Shown one piece after another: positions 1 through 8,616 of a stretch of 64,000 bases of DNA. A model generated the notes under the pieces. That model saw only the letters and a list, made by a program, of their open reading frames with translations, was not told the DNA's origin and searched no databases. The translations under genes and the position numbers were made by a program. The stretch is from Martensiomyces pterosporus (taxonomy: Eukaryota > Kickxellomycota > Kickxellomycetes > Kickxellales > Kickxellaceae): positions 62,001-126,000 of the forward strand of contig MU603963.1 of NCBI GenBank assembly GCA_025201845.1, in the 5' to 3' direction. How positions within the stretch are numbered: position 1 is the stretch's first letter; every line of letters begins with the position of its first letter.

Positions 1-1
1 A

Positions 2-3000
2 GTGCCGCTGGCTATTCTAACTGGCGGCAACACCGCCCATATGATGAACATCGACGCCAGCGAATCGCTGCGCGGCCTCCAGCTGGCAGTGGCAGCGGGG
101 CTGCCTGTACCGCAGTACTCCAACATGGATCTGACAACGATGTCCGGGTCGTATTTGGGCCACTCGTCAAGCTGGCACAGCGGGAGCATACCATGGGCAC
201 AGCATATCCCAGTGGCCTCGTTTGGCTCTGCTGGCCACATTAACAAAAGCCCCACGGCAGTCCCCGATGCGCAGCTGGCCAAATCTCAAAAGAGCCAGCG
301 CTCATTTGCCGAAACACCCGGTGTGTCGGTGCCTCATAGCACTGAAGAGCCAGATGTATCCCAGTTCCCTGTGAATCAACCAGTGACCTATGCCAGCACT
401 GAAACGGCCCCCCGCGCTCCAAACGATCCGGGCGCTGCATTCGAGCAAGTCGTGTCCAGACGGTCGCAAGTGAGCGCCGGCTCGCAGTCGGTGTTCAACA
501 CAGGATCGGCGAGCGGACCCACATCGATATCATCAACCATCAGATCAATGAGAGGGCCGCACAAACTGGGCAGCGACGGAGCGCGCGGCTTGCCGCACAC
601 AAGCACTTTTGGTACAAACGTTGTCTACCGTAGTATGACTGGCAGCGGAACCATGACTCCAATTGGCAGCGCATTCCCGCTGGGCGCAAACCAGTATGAC
701 CGGCGCAACCTGGGGTTTGCGGGCCTCCGTGGATACATTGGAAATGGTACATCTCGCCAACGCGCCAGCGGCAGCTCCACCTCTAATATGCGTGGCGAGG
801 ATGGCGGCATCCCACATGGATATTACACGCCACTTGGCAGTGGTGGCGGCGCTGGGCCCGCATCAAACAGAGGCCTCAGCATCGGCGTTGGTCAGGGGAT
901 TGGCTCTGGGATCATGCCGCGCGAGTCGCTGCTCGCTCTGCCTTCCTCGACGTCGACAAACACCTCAGCGGCAAACCCTGCAGATCGGCCAGGCAGACAG
1001 CGGCTAGATGGTTCGCGGCAGCCTCCACGCGGCCTGCGCAACAGCCCATCGCCATTACCAGTGGCATCGGCCTCGCCACAAAAGGGCCAGCAGCTGTCGC
1101 GCTACAGCCCATCCATGGGCCCGTGGGCAAGCTACAAGGAGACCAGCGTTCTGAGCACAATAAGGGACCAGGACGATAATGAAGCCCGCAGCGACGTAGA
1201 GCGTCCCCGTCGTCTCTCTGCAGCGGGCAGGAGGCTTTCGGGCGACCCTACAATGCCTGCTATGTCTGGCAGAGAGGCCACACTGAGTCCTATTAGCGAC
1301 GAGCCAGCTGGACGAGCATACTTCATGAACACTGAGCCCCCCTCTGTCAGATCGCATTCGTCACTAGGCACAGGAGCCAGTGCGCACCACCTTGCTGTCG
1401 AGGACGAGAAGGAGGAAGAGATTGAGGAGGCGCCTCAGCCTATGGAGCTGGATGTCGCCACGTTTTTGGTCGGCGGTGTTTCAGCCGGCAAGAGAAGACG
1501 GCTGATACTCGAGGAGCCGTTTTCCAATGTGCCCCCAGCTGAGAGCGCTGGAGACGAGGATAGCGAGTACGAGATGAATGAGCTGGTGTCGCTTGTGACC
1601 ATGGATGGCGTTATCAGCTGCTACGACCCAGAGCGCAAGATCAACCACTTCGTCAGCCTCAGTTCAAAAGACCCGGTTTTGGGAATTTGGAAGGCCAAGA
1701 TGCACGAGGAAGTGTGCAATCCTTCGCCGCTCGAGACAATGCGTCGTGATGGCGGCGCCGGTTTCGACCTCAAGGTGGGCGATGAGCTTTTGGCTAGCAC
1801 GCCCGCAAAGCGGATATATAGGCGAGTCGGGCTATCTCGCCGCGACCTGTACCACGCTGTGCAATACTCGATCTATGTCGAAGACAACCTGTACATGGTG
1901 GATCGGCTCGAGACCCGCCGCCGCAAGTTGAGCAAGCGCATGGTAAGGAACGTGCGCAGCCGGAATCAGCTGAACTATGCGGCTGCAGCTGGTAGCTCCA
2001 GCCGCCATCCCATCAAGGGCGAGGACGCCTCTCCTGACCGCTCAAAGGGGACTCTGCCCCTTCAGCAGCTTATAAAGAGCACGTTTAGCGAGCGCGCCCG
2101 TGGGAGGATTGCAAAATATAACCGCGTTGGTCGAGCCGTGCGCAGTATCGGCCACCACCTCCGCGATTTGGCAACTGGCGCCCAGACTAGCACCACAAAT
2201 GTGTCGGCAGCGGTGGCAGCGCCCTTTACGCCGTCTCAGCCGGTCACTGATGAAGAAACGAGTGCTATGGTGAGCGAGTACACGACTCCCGGCTTGTCCT
2301 TGTCACCCACAAACCGCAAGTTTGCGCAGCTCCAGCAGCCCTCAGCAAACGCCTCTTCTGCAGGCAGGTCCAACGACGCCGAGGAAATGAAAAGAGGCGT
2401 GGCAAACAGCAGCCACCCGCCATACGAGAGCACAGCATCGACCAACGAAGCCAAACCCGCATGGATGCTTGGTGCCCGCTTAGGAGCCGCCCAGGTACCA
2501 AAGGCAGCCGGCAACGATATTGCAGCTGCACTGACTGGCTGGTACGGTGAGAACAAGAACGACTATCGCCGCAGCCTCCAAGTATCGGACCATTTGGTAG
2601 TGAGCACGTGGCGCGGAACGACATACTTTGTCGATGTTGGCACCTTGTTGGACATTGCACACTACAACCAGCTGTTTATGCATCGGTGGAACAGCAGGGC
2701 AGTGGCAGCAGCAGCCGAAGCAGCAGCAGCGTCGTCGTCCGAGAAGGATGGAGGAAGCAGCGCTGATACGCAAAGCCTTGCAATGTGCACTCTTTACGGC
2801 CACCTCAGCCATTTCGCGGACACCAATGGCCTTATCTCGCGACTGCGTGCCAACGCCAGCGTCATTCAGTTCAAGTTCCAGGACACGGTGTCTGCCTTTT
2901 TGACAGACACGTATGCGCCGGCTACAGGAGGCCCGAATGTCCCCTGCCTGTTTTATGTCGACTACAAAGATCGCATTTGGGTCTACTACCACCTCGATGA

Positions 3001-3715
3001 GATTGCGGAGATGGACGACGTGTATGGCGCGACATGGCTACGCGATGAGCTGCAGAGCCTTCAGATCTCCGACTCTATCCCTTCGCTGGACAAGCCATTC
3101 AGGGCCAACTGCAACTACGATAAGCCATTCTCTGCCGTCGACCTTGCATACCGCCGCATCAACTTGGATCCCTGGATGCCGCTGCCCGGCGATGGCTGGT
3201 ACAAAAAACTGATCTCGAGCAGCGAGCACCAATACCCTTACTCGTCAAAGACGTGGCGCAAGCGCGCGACTGCCTGCAAAGCGACTGCATCTGAAAATGC
3301 GCCAGCGGGCAGCAAGCCTCGAGAGACTGCTGATGCTCGCAACGAGCCCAGCAAGGGCTACAGCTTCAGTTCTCGCGTTGAAGATCTGCGCACGATCAAC
3401 TCCAGCCGCACACCTAGCGAAGCCAGCACACAAGGGTATATACCCCAAGGCAATGCCAATGTGACAGGCCGCTTCCATGCATCTTTCTTGCCTGGACCAT
3501 ACATGTGTCCGATTTGGGCCGATATCAACTCTGTCGATTTGTATGATGTCGGGTCTACCAACCTTCTTGAGCTTGCCACTCCAGAGCTTCTGGCCATGAA
3601 GGATGTTTTCTGCAAGGAGCTTGGCATTGATCCCAGCTCGATCGACGAGAAAGTGAATCTTTCGACGGTGCCTGGCCTGGCCAACTGGGTGCGTAGCTAC
3701 TTGTACTTTTCGTAA
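2..3715 (+). CDS. ITFG2-like (KICSTOR-type) beta-propeller protein, 5' end missing
   Basis: The frame is open from the window edge for 1237 codons, so the true start lies upstream. The first ~480 residues are Ser/Gly/Pro-rich and look disordered, with few hydrophobic blocks. Ordered sequence begins near nt 1570 (NELVSLVTMDGVISCYD) and resumes near nt 2575-3015. The second block holds DHLVVSTWRGTTYFVD and, ~100 residues on, VIQFKFQDTVSAF ... NVPCLFYVDYKDRIWVYY. From my memory of the family, this order and wording resembles the end of the propeller in animal ITFG2, a subunit of the KICSTOR complex that anchors GATOR1 at lysosomes for amino-acid control of TORC1. The fungal protein would be far longer than the roughly 450-residue animal protein, because of disordered inserts. 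An AATAAA lies 20 bases after the stop. The family call is inference from motif similarity; the partial CDS itself is secure. Confidence 0.6.
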   Translation: MPLAILTGGNTAHMMNIDASESLRGLQLAVAAGLPVPQYSNMDLTTMSGSYLGHSSSWHSGSIPWAQHIPVASFGSAGHINKSPTAVPDAQLAKSQKSQRSFAETPGVSVPHSTEEPDVSQFPVNQPVTYASTETAPRAPNDPGAAFEQVVSRRSQVSAGSQSVFNTGSASGPTSISSTIRSMRGPHKLGSDGARGLPHTSTFGTNVVYRSMTGSGTMTPIGSAFPLGANQYDRRNLGFAGLRGYIGNGTSRQRASGSSTSNMRGEDGGIPHGYYTPLGSGGGAGPASNRGLSIGVGQGIGSGIMPRESLLALPSSTSTNTSAANPADRPGRQRLDGSRQPPRGLRNSPSPLPVASASPQKGQQLSRYSPSMGPWASYKETSVLSTIRDQDDNEARSDVERPRRLSAAGRRLSGDPTMPAMSGREATLSPISDEPAGRAYFMNTEPPSVRSHSSLGTGASAHHLAVEDEKEEEIEEAPQPMELDVATFLVGGVSAGKRRRLILEEPFSNVPPAESAGDEDSEYEMNELVSLVTMDGVISCYDPERKINHFVSLSSKDPVLGIWKAKMHEEVCNPSPLETMRRDGGAGFDLKVGDELLASTPAKRIYRRVGLSRRDLYHAVQYSIYVEDNLYMVDRLETRRRKLSKRMVRNVRSRNQLNYAAAAGSSSRHPIKGEDASPDRSKGTLPLQQLIKSTFSERARGRIAKYNRVGRAVRSIGHHLRDLATGAQTSTTNVSAAVAAPFTPSQPVTDEETSAMVSEYTTPGLSLSPTNRKFAQLQQPSANASSAGRSNDAEEMKRGVANSSHPPYESTASTNEAKPAWMLGARLGAAQVPKAAGNDIAAALTGWYGENKNDYRRSLQVSDHLVVSTWRGTTYFVDVGTLLDIAHYNQLFMHRWNSRAVAAAAEAAAASSSEKDGGSSADTQSLAMCTLYGHLSHFADTNGLISRLRANASVIQFKFQDTVSAFLTDTYAPATGGPNVPCLFYVDYKDRIWVYYHLDEIAEMDDVYGATWLRDELQSLQISDSIPSLDKPFRANCNYDKPFSAVDLAYRRINLDPWMPLPGDGWYKKLISSSEHQYPYSSKTWRKRATACKATASENAPAGSKPRETADARNEPSKGYSFSSRVEDLRTINSSRTPSEASTQGYIPQGNANVTGRFHASFLPGPYMCPIWADINSVDLYDVGSTNLLELATPELLAMKDVFCKELGIDPSSIDEKVNLSTVPGLANWVRSYLYFS

Positions 3716-3735
3716 ACAAAGCGCCTCGTTCAGCT

Positions 3736-3741
3736 AATAAA
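3736..3741 (+). terminator. AATAAA polyadenylation signal after the ITFG2-like gene
   Basis: AATAAA lies about 20 bases after the stop codon at 3713-3715 on the coding strand. Position and sequence fit a 3'-end processing signal. Confidence 0.5.
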
Positions 3742-4644
3742 CTTCTATGCGTGGTCGCCCCAGCTACTGACACGGATTGCGATACATTGTTGGATTTCTC
3801 TTCTTCGTCCTCGTCCTCGATGTCTCTTCGGTGTGTGGAGAACGTCGTGAACGGCTGCTGATATGCCCTTGTCGACCACCTCTAGCACTAAGCCCCTCAC
3901 TTCTTTTCTTGAAGTAAATTTGCTCAGCCTGAAAAAAGACAGAAGAGTTCACTCACAGATGTAGGGCCACGTTCAGAAACGCGGTGGCAACCGCGTGCAA
4001 CCGCTCACTAGTGCGCAACAAGTTGCAGATCGACCGAGAGCTCCGTTTCCCCACCCCGCCCGGTACCTATTGCAACATTATGCGGCGCGACCAACGGAGC
4101 GGGTTCCAGACAGCCTCCACAGATGGCATGCCAAGTTTTCCAAGAACTTTCGCCGACCGCGGTCCAGTGTTCAAGGAATTCTGCAGGTCCATGTTGCTAG
4201 GTCGGCAACAAGGAATCACAACAGTGCCTAGGTGATTTTATTCACGGGCTCCCCTGGATAGCATGGGGCTTCATGTGCAACAGTTATCTCCCACAGATGT
4301 CGTCTGGACACCCGGGAGTGACAGCATGCGTTTGCTTAGTTTCCTGTCGCCCTGGTGACATGGTTTCCTGTGGTTCTTAGCTGATACTGCGACAGTGATT
4401 CTTCTAGTTTATCCTCTTTCAGCTATGTTTATTGGAAATATACAGACTCAGCCACAATCCGTCACTGTTTCGCTCTATGGTCAGAGCGCTAGCCTGTGTT
4501 TGCGGAAAACAGCTGGCGAGAAAGGGGCTATCATCTGCCGCGGCGAGAGACATTCCCTGCTCTACTGCGAATCACAAATGTGAGAGGAGGCTTCAAGCTC
4601 GAAAATCAGATGACCAGCTAGCTCAAGCCGGTTGACCTACAAAT
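3742..4644. other. Gene-free stretch between the ITFG2-like gene and tRNA-Gly
   Basis: About 900 bases with only short ORFs lacking protein-like composition. I see no repeat, RNA gene or conserved motif. The last part presumably includes the tRNA upstream region. Confidence 0.5.
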
Positions 4645-4715
4645 GCGTCTGTGGTCCAGAGGTATGATTGCCGCCTGCCACGCGGTAGACCCGGGTTCGA
4701 TTCCCGGCGGACGCA
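4645..4715 (+). tRNA. tRNA-Gly (GCC anticodon)
   Basis: A 71-base cloverleaf. The acceptor stem GCGTCTG pairs with CGGACGC at 4708-4714 (one T-G pair), followed by discriminator A at 4715. The B box/T arm is GGTTCGATTCC at 4694-4704, and the A-box-like D arm starts TGGTCCAGAGG. The anticodon GCC is at 4677-4679 in the loop CTGCCAC, which reads Gly GGC/GGU. There is no intron and no encoded CCA. A T run at 4718-4721 and a longer one at 4730-4734 can serve as Pol III terminators. The gene lies 54 bases from the 3' end of the convergent PEX7 gene. Confidence 0.97.
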
Positions 4716-4769
4716 CATTTTGCCAGTGCTTTTTATTTGGACAGTGCTGGTGGCGGTCTTTTTGCTTTT

Positions 4770-5837
4770 CTAGTTTGGCGAAATGGGTGCCTGGAACACA
4801 TGGACCTGCTCGTCCCAGCCGCAGGTGGCCAGCTGGCCGGGGTGGAAGAACGACCAGTCGACCCCGAAAACAAACTCGCTGTGTGCGTCGTGGACAAAAG
4901 TCACCGCGCCAGTCCTGACGTCCCAGATGCTGGCAGACATGTCGTATCCAGCAGTGGCGATGTAGTTTGGCGAGAACGGCGAGAACTTGACTCGCCGCAC
5001 GGAGAACTCAAAGGGCCCAAACATGGACACCTGTCCGCGTGGATTGCGAATGTCCCAGATCTTGATCGTTCGGTCCACTGACGAGGTGGCAAAGAGCTCG
5101 GGCGAATACTTGTTCCAGTCCAGCGATAAAACCTGGTCAAGGTGGCCGCCGAATGTCATTAGCGATCTGCCGCTGGGTTCGTTTACGCTCCACAGCTTGA
5201 CAGTCTTGTCTTCGCCGCATGTGGCGAACTGATCTGGCTGTCTAGGCGACCACGCGCTTGTATAGACACACCCTGTGTGCTCTGCAAAGGTTCTGAGCGA
5301 CTGCGGCGCAGCTGGATTCCACAGTTTGACTGATCCGTCCCAGGACGACGAGAGGAGCGTTGTTTTGGCAATGTAGTTCCACTCGACGCTCATCACTTCG
5401 CGCTTGTGCTCCTGCCATTTTGCAATTGGAAGGCTGTTCAGCGTAATGTCCCAGAGCTTGACGCTGCCATCGCCGCTCGCAGTCGCCAGCTGGTTCTCAT
5501 GCACCTCGCTCCATGACAGGTCAAACAGGCCGTCCTGCGTGTCGTAGTTTTGCCGCAGCTGCAGACCCTTGGGCCCCATTTGCGTGCCCAGCACCGATAG
5601 TCTTCCGTTGCCGACTAGACCAAAGTTTGCGCTGGTCGCTGCTGCCAGTAGCCTGTCATTGAAGGGGCTAAACTTTACCTAGATGAACAGCAGAGCATAG
5701 CTTGGGGTTTTGGGAGAGATATCAGGGTGCAAGCTCTACATCCACATATCGGTGCATCCACGCCTGGATGGTAGTCTGGACCGTCGGAAACTTACCGCGT
5801 AGCCCTTGAAACCAGCGGTTCTGTATCGCATAGACAT
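4770..5837 (-). CDS. PEX7: Peroxisomal targeting signal 2 receptor Pex7
   Basis: WD40 receptor that binds PTS2-bearing enzymes in the cytosol and delivers them to the peroxisome docking complex with a co-receptor. Two coding exons: 5796-5837 (14 codons, MSMRYRTAGFKGYA, donor GTAAGT) and 4770-5678, in phase 0. The join gives GYA-VKFSPFNDRLLAAA, the typical Pex7 N-terminus, followed by ANFGLVGNGRLSVL. The protein is 316 residues, against about 320 in animals and 375 in yeast. WD signatures are regularly spaced: GDGSVKLWD, WDGSVKLWN, GEDKTVKLW, SVDRTIKIWD and DMSASIWD, ending in CGWDEQVHVF. Upstream of the 116-base intron the start codon fits the family. It is divergent from RRP36 and convergent with tRNA-Gly. 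A TTTATT on the plus strand at 4732-4737 is a candidate poly(A) signal. Confidence 0.95.
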
Positions 5838-6311
5838 GGGTGCTGGTACTAACACAAAGAGCAGGAGGAGTAAGCGAAGGGGTGGTGCAGTAGTTTATAG
5901 AGGCGGAGGGTTAACAGAGCAGAGATAAGAAAGCGAGAAAGAGTCGGAATCCACAGTGCAACAGCAGCAGCAACGAGCTATGCAGGCTTTATACCATGGC
6001 GACCGCGACGACGCATGGTCATCTGAAAAGGGAGGGCAGAGCGAGGTGGGTGGCCCGTGACCGTGACTAGGGCTGGCACGGAGAACGAAGCCCCGAAGCC
6101 GAGGCTTGGGCAGGCTGATCCAAATGCGCACGGCTCCTTGCCGAGTCGAGCCACTAGAATAGGCTTGAAGAAGAAGAAAAAAACGCAGCTGGAGTATCAA
6201 CCAGGCGTCTCTTTGCTGTCTTGTTTTTTCATTTTCCTCCTGCTCTTCAAAGCCTTTTCTCAATACTAATTCGCAGCACGCATACAGCCCCTTTGGACTC
6301 CAGCCGTCATA
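5838..6311. promoter_or_regulatory. Divergent promoter region PEX7/RRP36
   Basis: 474 bases between the two start codons. Contains a purine run (GAAGAAGAAG plus A tract) near 6167-6183. I see no clear TATA box or binding site that I can name. Confidence 0.4.
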
Positions 6312-7301
6312 ATGCCAAAGCCAGGCACCAAAGTTATGCAGTATTCCTCCGATGAGGAAAACAGCGGGGATTCGGCAGCCGAGTTTTCCCAAATCGAGGA
6401 CAGCGACAGCGAGGAGCAGCAATATACTATGGATAGCAACAGTGGAGAGTATACCAGCGAATCTGAGGACGAAGCAGAAGAGTCAGCAAAGTCAAAGGAG
6501 GAGAAGATCCGCCAGCAATTGGCGGATGTGCCGTTCAGCCAGCTGATCCGCATCCAGCAGCAGATGGGGACGCAAAAGTTCAACAAAACGATGGGGATCA
6601 AGGGCAAGTCCCAGACCAAAGAGGAAGTAAAGCGGGCTCTGAAGAAACAGCTGAGCCAAGGGGACTCTGAAGAGCCTAGCAGCGAGTCTGATGACAGTGG
6701 CCCAGAGACCATCGTCTCAAAGCGCGGAGCAAAGGGTGCGAGCGGAAGTAGCAGCAAGAAAGGAATGGCTCGGGATAGTAGGAAGATGCCTACAATTGTG
6801 TCGTCAAAACGCCCAGTTAGCCGGTTCCGGCAGGTAGTCGATGCGCCCAAGGCTCAGTCCCGCGATCCTCGCTTCGACAGCCTCTCTGGAAACCTCAACG
6901 AGGATCTCTTTGAAAAATCGTATGCATTCCTCGAGAAACAGCAGCATGAGGAGATCGAGCTGCTCAAGGGGCAGGCAAAGAAGCTGAAGGAGAAGAATCC
7001 CGAGGAGGCTCGACGGATCCAGCTGGCGGTCAGCTCGATGCAGTCGAAGATTGCGGCAAAGAACCACAAGAAACATATCCAGGAACTCAAGCGTACGCAT
7101 CGCAAAAAGGATATGGAGGCTGTCAAGCAAGGCAAGATGCCGTACTACCTCAAAAAGCGCGACATCAAGACTCTGGAGATTGCAGAAAAGTTCACCAAAC
7201 TCAAGGACTCGTCAAAGCTCGACAGCTTTTTGGAAAAGCGGCGAAAGCGCAATGCAACCAAAGAGCATCGCAACATGCCATATCGAAAGCGCGAGGACTA
7301 G
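6312..7301 (+). CDS. RRP36: Ribosomal RNA processing protein Rrp36
   Basis: Component of the early 90S pre-ribosome (SSU processome), needed for the first cleavages toward 18S rRNA; nucleolar. The 329-residue protein starts at the first ATG of the open frame (ATGCCAAAGCC). The first ~190 residues are acidic and Ser-rich (SDEENSGDSAAEFSQIEDSD), then basic. The diagnostic Rrp36 core follows: RDPRFDSLSGNLNEDLF near residue 185, then a long charged helix with EEARRIQLAVSSMQSKI. The end is the family C-terminus KDMEAVKQGKMPYYLKKRD and FLEKRRKRNATKEHRNMPYR. It is single-exon and complete, and the length agrees with fungal orthologues. Confident assignment. Confidence 0.95.
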   Translation: MPKPGTKVMQYSSDEENSGDSAAEFSQIEDSDSEEQQYTMDSNSGEYTSESEDEAEESAKSKEEKIRQQLADVPFSQLIRIQQQMGTQKFNKTMGIKGKSQTKEEVKRALKKQLSQGDSEEPSSESDDSGPETIVSKRGAKGASGSSSKKGMARDSRKMPTIVSSKRPVSRFRQVVDAPKAQSRDPRFDSLSGNLNEDLFEKSYAFLEKQQHEEIELLKGQAKKLKEKNPEEARRIQLAVSSMQSKIAAKNHKKHIQELKRTHRKKDMEAVKQGKMPYYLKKRDIKTLEIAEKFTKLKDSSKLDSFLEKRRKRNATKEHRNMPYRKRED

Positions 7302-8616
7302 GTGCATGGAGCAACTCTGGCAGACAAATGCATGCCCCCACTTGTTTGGTGCAATCCATTTTAAATACACTCAGTATGTCAGTATATACGGGTGTTACGG
7401 TCTTTGAACAATGGATGGGAGCAGTGGAGGCAAGACTCAAGGCTACCGCTGTCAATATTGACTGTAGCACTTCATTTGGGGGGGGGGGCATTTGCTGTTT
7501 GGAGTAAACAGGGAGGGAGGGAGGGAGGGGATGGCGAATAGACAGCGTTGTTTAGGATTTTAATGTAGAATGGCTGCCTGAGAATACTCAAGACACTCGG
7601 CCTAAATGTGCTTTGCCATTGTCGATAGAAGAGGCATAGATGTGTAAGCAGTCGGGGCTGCCAGGCAGCAGCAGCAGCAGTCTTGGCATTGCACACATGC
7701 CATGTCCTATAGCGTATGCGCATATTTGATTGTGTGGCGGCAGCTCACTGTGTAGCAAACGATAGGCGTTTTCATCGTCACCGCCATCGCCACTGCTCGT
7801 CGGCAATTGGGAGACGGGGAAAGGGTGTGGCAAATGAACGCTAGTCGGGTGTGATGCTGGCCCATGACACAAGAAAGGGGGGAGAGCGAAAAACCGCAAG
7901 CCTGCCTGCATGCGAAAATGCTCTTGCTTGCTGGCTGCCTTCTCTTCCATTGCCCCTATTATTATTGTATTTGTTTTGGCTGCATAATTTCTTTCTCTTT
8001 CTCGCTTTCTTTTCGAGCCGTTATTACACATTCTGCACATTTGGTCGATAGTAGCGACACAGTGCAGCAGCTGTGCGGGGGAACCTTTTGCGCTAGCTTG
8101 GCTGTTGTAAATCAGCAACTAGCTGCCACGGTGCATATTAAGCTACGAGCGTGCGGGGGGAGCCAGGACACAGCAATCGCACTCTTTGCTCAGCACACAA
8201 ATTTTGAATAGCCAGCAGATTCGAATAGCCAGCAGAGGAAGACGCACGGCTTGGGGTGGTGGAAACAGCAGGGGAATTCGCACAGCCTTCCTCGGAGTAT
8301 CACAGCAGCACCAGCACCAGCTCTCCATACGCTTCCTCTCCCCATTCCTCCCCTCCCTCACAGCTTGTACAAAAATGGCAAGTGTCTTTTGGCTCTGCTA
8401 CTGCTCCCTCAAACGCAGGCCATGTACATCCTAATAACCACGCCATGCCACATTTTTTTCTCGCACGTCGCTCCCGAGCTGCAACGACGACAACGTAAAA
8501 AATGTGGATGTATGGATGCGCACAGCCAGAAACACCAGTCTTTTTGTTCCGCTCAATATCCACCTCGAAGCGGATATGATGCACTAATTTGCCCAGTTCC
8601 TTATTGCTCAGTGTAG
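7302..8616. other. 1.3 kb gene-free stretch with G tracts, upstream of the BORCS5-like gene
   Basis: No ORF here reads like a conserved protein. It holds an 11-G run at 7478-7488 and four GGGA units ending in GGGG at 7511-7530. A 14-base direct repeat GAATAGCCAGCAGA is at 8206-8219 and 8223-8236. The missing 5' exon of the next gene may lie between 8200 and 8610: one Ser/Pro-rich frame is open at 8256-8495, but it does not splice in phase to the exon at 8617 with any donor I found. Confidence 0.5.

Noticed and set aside
5895..6422. 175-codon minus-strand ORF between PEX7 and RRP36
   Set aside because: Overlaps the RRP36 start, low-complexity and without conserved pattern; PEX7's real first exon lies at 5796-5837.
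8251..8616. Open frames at 8251-8616 and 8256-8498 as the first exon of the BORCS5-like gene
   Set aside because: Neither begins with ATG, and no donor within them joins in phase to the exon at 8617; left as unresolved.
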